This document shows, piece after piece, positions 56,855-64,000 of a DNA stretch of 64,000 bases. This stretch comes from Dromiciops gliroides (Eukaryota; Chordata; Mammalia; Microbiotheria; Microbiotheriidae). The position numbers were made by a program, and so were the translations under genes. Every line of letters begins with the position of its first letter. Position 1 is the first letter of the stretch. The DNA lies in contig NC_057867.1 of NCBI RefSeq assembly GCF_019393635.1, forward strand, positions 55,273,143 to 55,337,142. The letters are read 5' to 3'. The notes below the pieces were generated by a model that did not search any database, was not told where the DNA came from, and saw only the letters and a list, made by a program, of their open reading frames with translations.

Positions 56855-56990
56855 ATGTGCGCAGGGCAATGAGGGTTAAGTGACTTGCCCAGGGTCACAC
56901 AGCTAGTAAGTGTCAAAGGTCTGAGGCCAGATTTGAACTCCTGAATTCAGGGCCGGTGCTTTATCCACTACAGTGCCACCTTGCTGCCCT
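56809..56990 (-). mobile_element. Type S SINE whose tail is a (GT)22 microsatellite
   Basis: The inverted SINE body (GTGACTTGCCCAGGGTCACA to CCACCTTGCTGCCC) begins just after a 45-bp GT tract at 56809-56853, which sits where the poly(T) tail should be. Confidence 0.92.
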
Positions 56991-57134
56991 CGGGAAGTAT
57001 TTTTAAAAAATGTGAATGGCTAGTAATTTCTGTGCCCCACACTAATACCAATTATTCAGGCCCCCATTGGTGTCTTTCACACCTGGGCCTGTCTTCATGT
57101 TATCTGTCCCCCTTGCTCCTTTCTTAAACTTGAC

Positions 57135-57400
57135 CATTCACTTCAACAACAATTTTTATCAAGTACCTAGTATGTAAAAGACACTGTGCTGCCACCAGGG
57201 GAAGAGACAGAAGCACAAAATGGTCTCTGGCCCCTTGCTTTCTGATAAGCTGATAGACTAAGCCATGCTAGTGCTTCAATGGGTACTGAGGGGCTAATAT
57301 GGTGCTTCCTCCCACATAACAGGCAATCTAAGGCAATGTCTTGGTCTAAAGCAGTGGCCTGAATAGGGACTTCAAAGCTCATGCCTAGCAAGTAGGGCAG
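57135..57400 (-). mobile_element. L2 3' region, inverted
   Basis: CAACAATTTTTATCAAGTACC, ACACTGTGCTGCCACCAGG, CTTTCTGATAAGCTGATAG. Confidence 0.55.
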
Positions 57401-57416
57401 AAAACTACAGATAGGC

Positions 57417-57660
57417 AGTTGTTGTTGTTGTTTGTCCTTGGTTATCAAAGAGGACCATGACAGATATCATGACTTGCAATGAATTGGATTTAAGTGAGGA
57501 AGGGCTGTGCAAAGTCACCACCCCCACTTTCTCCTCTAGAGCCATCTGAGTTCAGTGGCAAGATATGTTATCAGATGGCCCCAGATGTTTAAGGCAATTG
57601 GAGCAAAGTGACTTGCCCAGGTTCACACAGCTAGTAAGTGTCTGAGGTGATATTTGGACT
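57417..57660 (-). mobile_element. Type D marsupial SINE, head-truncated
   Basis: TTGTTGTTGTTGTTTGTCC, AGGACCATGACAGATATC, TTTCTCCTCTAGAGCC, GACTTGCCCAGGTTCACA. It stops before the tRNA-like head. Confidence 0.9.
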
Positions 57661-58010
57661 CAGTGCAGAAAGAGCTATGGACTTGGAGTCAAAAGATCTG
57701 GGTTCAAGTCTATGTGAATTTGGGTAAATCACTTTCCTTCTTTAAATGGCAACTTTCTTTTTTTTTTTAACATGAAAATAATTTACTTTGAGTTCCAAAT
57801 CCTCTCCTTCCTTCCAACCTCTCCCCCACCCATTGGGAAGACAAGAAATAGGATGCCCATTCTATATATGAAACCATGCAAAACATATTTCCACATTAGT
57901 CATGTTGTGAAAAAAAACACAAGAAAAATAAAGTGGAAAAATGCTTATCATGAGTTAAATGGCTGGTTTTTTATCTGCAAAATGAGGATAATAATGCAAA
58001 GTGCTATGCA
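57661..58010 (+). mobile_element. MIR-like SINE split by an L1 3' end
   Basis: CTTGGAGTCAAAAGATCTGG and GGGTAAATCACTTTCC precede the insert. TTTTTTATCTGCAAAATGAGG and TAATAATGCAAAGTGC follow it. Confidence 0.75.
57751..57954 (-). mobile_element. 5'-truncated L1 3' end, about 200 bp
   Basis: Poly(T) then TTTGAGTTCCAAATCC, CCCCCACCCATTGGGAAG, AAACATATTTCCACATTAG and CATGTTGTGAAAAAAAAC. TSD TTAAATGGC at 57742-57750 and 57955-57963. Confidence 0.85.
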
Positions 58011-58589
58011 ATCACAAAGCAGAGATGGGACAAAGAATTTTGATAAGATTGGAGAATTGAAGCCCCTCTACTTGAGCATGCACAGGAGAGTTCTGCACCC
58101 TAACAAACATGAGTAACTTGGACTCAACTTCAGTCTGACTAGGAAATCTTTAGAGAAAGTTTTCAACTTTGCTCTCCATGTCCCCCATTTCCTGGGGACT
58201 GTTTGGAGGGACATAAGTAGCAGATGTATCAGAGCTTTGCTCTAGTCTACAAAATGAGGCATCGCTTCGGCGTAGTAGGTACTGCAGACATACAGTGTTT
58301 GTAATGTGCTGCTCTATGCGTATCTCCTTAGGAACAAGCTAGAGGCTCTTACTTCAGGCTGAGATGCGCTGGATGTGCTCGCTCATTATTAACAGCAGTA
58401 GCAATATGACCGGCTGCTTCTCCTTTTTCCTTCTCAAATCTACAATGCTGGGCTTATTGTCAAACAAGCTGAGACAGTTTGTCTGAGACACTAATTGTGG
58501 CAGGCAGACAAACCAGCAGGCCATGTGGGGTCAGGAGGGGCTGCACCAGGAAAGTGGCATTACCAGAGGAGAGAAGAGGGGGGTTTGCA
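58011..58589. other. unique, locally CpG-containing DNA; possible conserved non-coding element
   Basis: 58255-58420 holds at least seven CpG dinucleotides (for example CATCGCTTCGGCGTAG and GATGCGCTGG), while the window as a whole is CpG-poor. No repeat is recognised and no open exon is evident. Confidence 0.4.
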
Positions 58590-58915
58590 AGAGGTGCTTC
58601 AGTAAAATCAATCGACAGGCCTTGGTAACAGATTGGATGTGGGACATTTGGGAGAATGAGGAGGTGAATATGACCTCTGGATTGTGAGCCTGGGTGACTG
58701 AGTGGATGACTGTGCCCTCAACAGTAATAGGGAAATTTGGAAGGGGGGAGCTTTTTGGGGGAAAGATAATGAGTTTGGCTTTGGATATGTTAAGTTTAAG
58801 ATGTCTTCAAGACAACTGGTTAAAGGTTTCAAATAGAAAATGAGAGATTCAAGACTGGACTGATGTCCAGCAGAGGATAAGGAGATTTGACAATCACTAA
58901 CATAGAAACAGACAT
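58590..58915 (-). mobile_element. L2 LINE, inverted internal region
   Basis: AATCGACAGGCCTTGGTAAC, AGATTGGATGTGGGAC, TGAGCCTGGGTGACTGAG, CTCAACAGTAATAGGG and TTTAAGATGTCTTCAAGAC are well-conserved inverted L2 blocks. Confidence 0.85.
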
Positions 58916-59035
58916 GATGAAGTGGATAGAGCACTGGGCTTGGAGTTAGGAGAACCTGGGTTAAAATCCTGACTCCAACACTTACTAGTTGTGTGACCAG
59001 GAGCAATTGCTGTCAACCTCTATAAGCCTCAGGCA
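58916..59035 (+). mobile_element. tRNA-headed SINE fragment
   Basis: AAGTGGATAGAGCACTGGGC, CTTACTAGTTGTGTGACC. Head truncated, body degraded. Confidence 0.75.
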
Positions 59036-60249
59036 AACTCCCTTGAATTTACCTACTAAGTTATAAATTAATGTTGGTGGAGGGAATTCGCTACCCTGTT
59101 GAAGTCCCAGATCATGCCACAGATTCTTGGTCCAGGTTGCATTCACAGACAAACCAAATGGAAAATAGCCAGTTGAGAATTTATTCAGCCAGAGGAGACT
59201 GGTTATCTAAAAAAAAAAACAACAAACAAGCAGAAAGCCCCCCCAGCTTTTTAACTTAATTCAACCATTACAAAACAAAATCAACTCAATGTGTGAGTGT
59301 AGACACATTTTGAGTTTCAGCCTTGATTTCATTGACTGGTTGCCAACATCAACCCCCACAGAGCACTCTTTGTTCTTCCTCAGGGCATGCAGCTCTGGAG
59401 AGGACCAGCCCCACGTGGTCAGGACATTGAAATTCATGAACTTACTTTCAATTTCACAGACCATAATTCTGATCTGACAGGAAGCGATGGGGCTCAAACC
59501 AAGGTCCCTTTGTGAAGAGGGACCCATAATTATGTGGGCTGCTGAATGTCCCACTTTTGTTTGTTAAACAATAGGCTACTCTAGCCTGCTCTCCTAATTA
59601 CATAATACCCATTCCCTCACATGCATTACACTAGCCACTGACCTTGAACATTTTCAGGTGAGTCTAGCTAGGGAGAGGAAAATCCATGTTCAAAAAGGAA
59701 CAATACACTACTGTGCAAAACTCCTAGAAGATTGTCACTAATTAACTAGATATTTGTTACATTATAGTTATGGATTTTGAGACCTGTCTTATATTTGCAT
59801 ATGTTTGATATTAAGGGAAGTATAACAAATGCAGATAAAAGAGTCATTGCCTAAGATTGGTCTGAAGAAAACGATTGTTTTATTCTTAGATTTCATTGTG
59901 AATTTTATGATTATGGTTTTATTTTTGCTACTCACCTTTTCCATGAGTACAACTCTCCAGGATAGATGTTATGGCACATGAGCTTCCTAAGAGACAGTGA
60001 AACCTGGAATCAGCTAAAACCCCATTTAGTTGCATTTAAAACTGTTAGAGATGCAGTAGTGCATCTAGGTTAGCATGAAGGTGAAAAGTACAAACAATCA
60101 AACTAGTGATTTCAGCCTAGAAAAGCTTCAGTTCTTACTTAGCCAGGGGCTCTTGTCATTCTGTCTTCTTTCCACCTTAGGACCATGATGGCTAATTTGC
60201 ATGTTCCATTCTGAATGTTGACTTGTATTTTTTGCCTTGAGAAGGATTA
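59036..60249. other. unique or unassigned DNA
   Basis: No repeat recognised. 59050-59640 could be an unknown LTR, but I cannot define ends. Confidence 0.35.
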
Positions 60250-60715
60250 GGAGGAGGTAGAATGGTGCCCTGGAAGGAAGGCTGGATGTAGAATCACAGC
60301 ACTGGGGTCCACATCTCAGTCACTCATGAATACAATTTCAACTTTACAACTATTCAACTCTTATTTTGACTGCCTGAGTATAAAGGATGAAATAAAAACA
60401 GTTCATTGAAAATTGTACAACTGGGGCAGCTAGGTGGTGCAGTGGATAAAGCACTGGCCCTGGGTTCAGGAGTCCCTGAGTTCAAATCCGGCTTTAGACA
60501 CTTGACACTTACTAGCTGTGTGACCCTGGGCAAGTCACTTAACCCCCATTGCCCTGCAAAAAAAAAAAAATTGTACAACTTCTGCCTGTGGTACTTTGGA
60601 CATCTGATAACCTCTGTGGGCCTCAGTTTCCTCATCTGTAAAAATCAGGGGGTTGAAGTATGTGGCCCTTGGGATCCATTCCAACTGTGAATCTGTGGTC
60701 CTATGATCCATCTAC
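60250..60715 (+). mobile_element. MIR-like SINE split by a type S SINE
   Basis: GGCCTCAGTTTCCTCATCTG and TTCCAACTGTGAATCTGTGG lie right of the insert. The left part is degraded. Confidence 0.6.
60423..60567 (+). mobile_element. Type S marsupial SINE
   Basis: GGGGCAGCTAGGTGGTGCAG to CATTGCCCTGC with poly(A). Perfect 13-bp TSD AAATTGTACAACT at 60410-60422 and 60568-60580. Confidence 0.97.
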
Positions 60716-60729
60716 TTTGGGAAGCTCAC

Positions 60730-60796
60730 TTGATATCCCTGGGCTCTTGTTTATTCTTTATTTCTGTAAAATTAGAAGGGTTGACTACATGACTTC

Positions 60797-60849
<53 letters not shown>

Positions 60850-61035
60850 CAATTGGGGTTTAGTGACTTGCCCAGGGTCACACAGCTAGTAAGTGTGTAA
60901 AGTATCTGAGGCCAGATTTGAACTCTGGTCCTCCTGAATCCAGGGCCAGTGCTCTATCCACTGCACCACCTAGCTGCCCCAACTACATAACTTCTAAAGT
61001 CTCTTCTAGCTCTAAGTCATTGATCATAGTTTTCC
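60730..61035 (+). mobile_element. MIR-like SINE 3' part split by a type S SINE
   Basis: ATTTCTGTAAAATTAGAAGG and GACTACATGACTTCT stop at 60797. AACTACATAACTTCTAAAG and TTCTAGCTCTAAGTC resume at 60981. Confidence 0.8.
60799..60980 (-). mobile_element. Type S SINE whose tail is a (TG)24 microsatellite
   Basis: 48 bp of TG at 60799-60846 replaces the poly(T) tail of an inverted SINE ending CCACCTAGCTGCCCC. TSD TGACTACATGACTTCT (60782-60797) and AACTACATAACTTCTA (60981-60996) bracket tract and SINE together. Confidence 0.95.
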
Positions 61036-61079
61036 ATACTTATTGCAAATATGCTTTCTATGTTCTGGCCAAATTGAAG

Positions 61080-61440
61080 TATTTGCTTTTCTTTATACAT
61101 TCCATTTCCTACCTGTGTGTCTTTCCCTAGGCTGTGCCCCACGTATGAAAGACTCCTTCCCCTCTTCCTCCTGGTGTCCCCAGGTCCAGTCAAGGCTCAG
61201 CACAAGTGGTGCTTCCTACAAGAGACCTTATTTGACTCCTCCCCCCAAATTGTTAGTGTTTCCCCCCTGAAATTACTTTGTATTCAATTAGAATATATTG
61301 CCTATTTACTTACACATATACCTTTTGTTCCTCCCCATCAAGGCAAGCTTCTTCAAACAAATTACTGTTTCACTTTTGTCTTTGTATCACCAGTATCTAG
61401 CACATAGTAGGCAATGAATACATTGTATCGAATCACAAAA
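61080..61440 (+). mobile_element. L2 LINE 3' end
   Basis: TCAAGGCTCAGCACAAGTGG, TACAAGAGACCTTATTTGAC, TTTGTATCACCAGTATCTAGC and ACATAGTAGGCAATGAATAC. Confidence 0.85.
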
Positions 61441-62139
61441 TGCTGCAGGGCAACTCTTACTACATGGTGCCTGTCTCACTTCCGTGGGCGAAACTCATGA
61501 TGTTGATATTCTCCTTGTCCACTAACACAGGTGGGGGCAGGGGAATCTTTTCTCCTTAGAGCATTAGCAACCTTTAGAAATGACTGTGCTGAATGCTTTC
61601 ATGGCTAATGCATCATATTCATTAGAGCAGGTATGTGGTAGTTCAAATGCTAATAAAAGCCATGTGTACACCATCTAATTGTCTGTCCGGCTGGGAACTA
61701 TTTGGGAGAATTATCACCCTATAAAAGAAGGCACTGATGGTGAATCATGAATTTTCCTTTTAACCACAATTTATTACACATTGAGAGGCATATGACTGTA
61801 GATCATCGTAATGGGGATAATAATGACACAAAAAAGGTAATACCTTTGTACAACAAAACTAAAGGATGAGAACCACCCAAGAAAATGGCTGTGTGTCCCA
61901 ATAAATATCCAACCAGAGCAACTTAATAGAATCCAAGGGAGAATTGCCTGGATTTAAGGGTTCCATGAAGAGTTCTGCATTTCTGGGGAGGATTTGAAAA
62001 ATAGATAGTTTGACTTTTCCTATCAACCCATAACAACCTTTTGGCCTGAAAATCACCTCTACACTTCCCATGTCTGCAGGCATTTAGAGGAAAGTTTGGG
62101 ATAAATTTTAAAGGACAAATTGAGAGAAGATGAGGAGCA
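61441..62139. other. unique DNA, possible conserved non-coding element at 61550-61860
   Basis: Non-repetitive, with dense TAAT/ATTA cores: GGCTAATGCATCATATTC, ATTAGAGC, CATCTAATTGTC, GAATCATGAATTTTCC. Confidence 0.45.
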
Positions 62140-62625
62140 GTCAATCAATCAACCAATAAATATTTATTAAGTACCTACTGTGTGCTGAATACTGGAACAG
62201 GACCTAGAGATGAGCTCAGGAAACACTTGGCTTTGACTCTGAGTGCTTGGTTATCTGGGCTGTTGAAGATTGTGAAGATCCTCAACAAAGCCAAGGAGGA
62301 TTAGTATATTTCATCCCCTTGGTGTTAAAACAATGGTTATTTTCTTTTGACATTACCAGTGCACAGAAACATTTCCTCAGAACTGTTCTGGTCACATGTG
62401 AAATCACATGCCGTTTTGTGCCCACTACAAAGACTGGAATGATGATAAGTCCCCAAATGGAGCCAATGAAGCTAGTACCTCCTCACTGCTCTGTTTGATG
62501 ATAAATGAATAGCATTTTTAAGTGCTTACTATGTACAAATTACTGTAGTAAATGTTGGGAATATAAATAAAAAAGTAAGATAGTCTCTGATCTTAAAGAG
62601 CTCACATTCTAATGGGGGAGATAAC
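62140..62625 (-). mobile_element. L2 3' termini, inverted (two pieces around unique DNA)
   Basis: CCAATAAATATTTATTAAG with TACCTACTGTGTGC (62150-62230), and AGTGCTTACTATGTACAAAT with CTTAAAGAGCTCACATTC (62518-62615). 62230-62500 between them is unassigned. Confidence 0.7.
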
Positions 62626-63080
62626 TTTTTTTTTTAAAAGAAGGGCATGATCAGCATAACATTTAATAAGTATCAGACCTTTTTAAACTCATATCCTATA
62701 ATTGATTCTGTACATTTTTTCCCTTTTCTCTTTTTCACAATTACTATTGCTGTTTCCTTTCATCCTATTCCTTTCCCCATGATATTTACTCTCCTCTAAA
62801 GGGATTTGCTTCTGACTGTCCCCTCTCCCAATCTGCTCTTCCTTCTTTTGCCCCTCCCTCTTTATCCCCTTTCCCCTCCAATTTTCCTGCAGGGTTAGAG
62901 AGATTACTCCACCCAATTGAGTGTATATGTTATTCTCTCCTTGAGCCAATTCTGATGAGTGTTAGGCTCATTTACTGCCCAGTTTAAATAGATTCTCCAC
63001 CCAATTGGGTGTGTATGTTAATCCCTCCTTGAGTCAACTCTGATGAGTTTAAGGTCTTTGAGCCTTTTCTGATGTGTATA
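62626..63080. other. pyrimidine-rich region with an 88-bp imperfect tandem duplication
   Basis: 62700-62890 is CT-rich. CTCCACCCAATTGAGTG at 62907 recurs as CTCCACCCAATTGGGTG at 62995. Each is followed by CTCCTTGAG and CTGATGAG. It may belong to an L1 or other marsupial retroelement, but I cannot fix the family. Confidence 0.5.
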
Positions 63081-63469
63081 AAGTAGGAGATAACTCTTTG
63101 GGAAGGTTTCTGCTTCAAGTTGAAATGGCTTTTCTTTTCTCCATAAGAATTTTTTTTCCTGGGATAATGGCTATAGGGGCTGGGCTAGAATCAGGACCAA
63201 TTATCTGGGTATTACTACCACTCATTGGATTCTTTGAGAAGTGATGGTTGAGCTGGTGACAGTGGTTTAACTTACCTGGCACATGCTGTTTATCTCTCTC
63301 TCAATCAGGGTGCCTTGTTGCTTCACCTAGCTCGGCTTGCCCAGGTAAACTACCAGATAGTTGGCATGTGTTACAGTGATATGTCATGAATTAATGGTAA
63401 GTCAAGCAGTATGGCATAAGGGGAAGAGTATGGGACTTAAAATTGAAAGATCTTGGTTTAAGACTTGGC
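63081..63469. other. unique DNA with a SINE fragment
   Basis: GTATGGCATAAGGGGAAGAG at about 63408 begins a degraded tRNA-headed SINE. Otherwise nothing. Confidence 0.4.
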
Positions 63470-64000
63470 TCTGTGAAAAAGACCTATTTGTACAAAAATA
63501 TTTATAGCAGCTCTTCTTGTGGTGGCTAAAAATTGGAAATCAAAGGAATGCCCATCAATTGGGGAATGGCTAAATGAACTGTGCTGTATGATGGTGATAG
63601 AATATTATTGTGCTATAAGAAATGACAAACATGATGACTTCACAAAGGCCTGGAAAGCCATGTATGAAATGAGGTATAGTGAAGTGAGCAGAAGCAAGAG
63701 AATGTGCACAGTGCATAGTGACAACAATATTGTTTGATGAAGAACTGTGAATGACTTGACTATTCTCAACAATACTAATCCTAAAGGACTATTGATGAAA
63801 CATACTATCCACCTCCAAAGAAAGAACTGATATTGATGGAACAGACTGAAACATGATATTTTCTACTTTCTTTCATTTTTTTCTTTAATCCAGTTTTCTT
63901 GTACAAAATGACAAATATGGTGATGTTTTAAATAATCATACATGCATAACCCATATCTGCTTGCCACCTCAGGGAGGGGGAGGGGAAGGAAAGAAGGAGG
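63470..64000 (+). mobile_element. L1 3' end, cut by the window edge
   Basis: TTTGTACAAAAATATTTATAG, CCCATCAATTGGGGAATGG, GTGCTATAAGAAATGAC, TGTGAATGACTTGACTATTC, ATGACAAATATGG and a G-rich AGGGAGGGGGAGG end are the marsupial L1 3' end in order. The 72-codon frame in it is a chance frame of the L1 3' region. Confidence 0.88.

Noticed and set aside
57167..57448. 93-codon minus frame
   Set aside because: It runs from a type D SINE tail (KDKQQQQ) into an inverted L2 end, so it is a chance frame.
1..64000. CRISPR array, operon, phage or defence island
   Set aside because: The regular repeats are dispersed SINEs or microsatellites without spacer periodicity, and there are no closely packed genes. 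The composition and repeats are those of a marsupial nuclear genome.

Overview
The window looks like ordinary non-coding DNA (intergenic or intronic) from a marsupial nuclear genome. The main reason is the many copies of a tRNA-derived SINE whose head reads GGGGCAGCTAGGTGGC and whose body contains TAGCTGTGTGACCCTGGG. At least 16 short copies are present, many with clear target-site duplications (TSDs). They sit beside marsupial-type L1 3' ends, MIR/THER-type CORE-SINEs, L2, CR1/L3 and RTE fragments and long microsatellites. The SINE wording looks Australian-marsupial rather than didelphid to me, but that is recall and only moderately secure. I found no intact protein-coding gene. All long reading frames are short and lie in repeats or in unique DNA without recognisable domains.

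Three SINE body types recur. Type S is the short tRNA-derived unit of about 140 bp. Type M has the same head plus a 3' body ending in words like AAATGGGGT...ATGACTGAA. Type D has the same head plus a 3' body with the words CCAGATGTCTCTGGAG and ATGGTCCTC.

Layout. 1-5.5 kb: MIR, L2 and CR1 remnants, a three-level SINE nest at 765-1345 and an RTE reverse-transcriptase remnant at 4.1-5.0 kb. 6.4-8.9 kb: two L1 3' ends, both minus strand, each with a young SINE. 8.9-10.8 kb: unique. 10.8-15.2 kb: old L2, MIR and CR1 pieces. 15.2-19.2 kb: an almost complete L1-derived element with 5' leader, ORF1 remnant and 3' end but no ORF2 (HAL1-like), carrying several SINEs. 19-31 kb: microsatellites, SINEs, unique DNA, an (AT)37 tract and a double SINE insertion at one site. 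31-37 kb: L2, MIR, CR1 and unique DNA. 37.07-40.66 kb: a second ORF2-deleted L1 derivative of the same lineage, keeping a short endonuclease remnant. 40.7-46 kb: unique DNA and microsatellites. 46.4-47.5 kb: a third deleted L1. 47.5-53 kb: SINE, L2 (with a 0.5 kb foreign insert) and MIR. 53.2 kb: a retroposed U6 snRNA pseudogene. 53.3-64 kb: SINEs, GT tracts in SINE tails, L2 and MIR, ending in an L1 3' end cut by the window edge.

No operons, CRISPR arrays, functional RNA genes or new molecular system are visible. The most informative features are the family of ORF2-deleted L1 elements, the nested and repeated SINE insertions, the U6 pseudogene, the insert inside the L2 copy, and several unique stretches that could be conserved non-coding elements.
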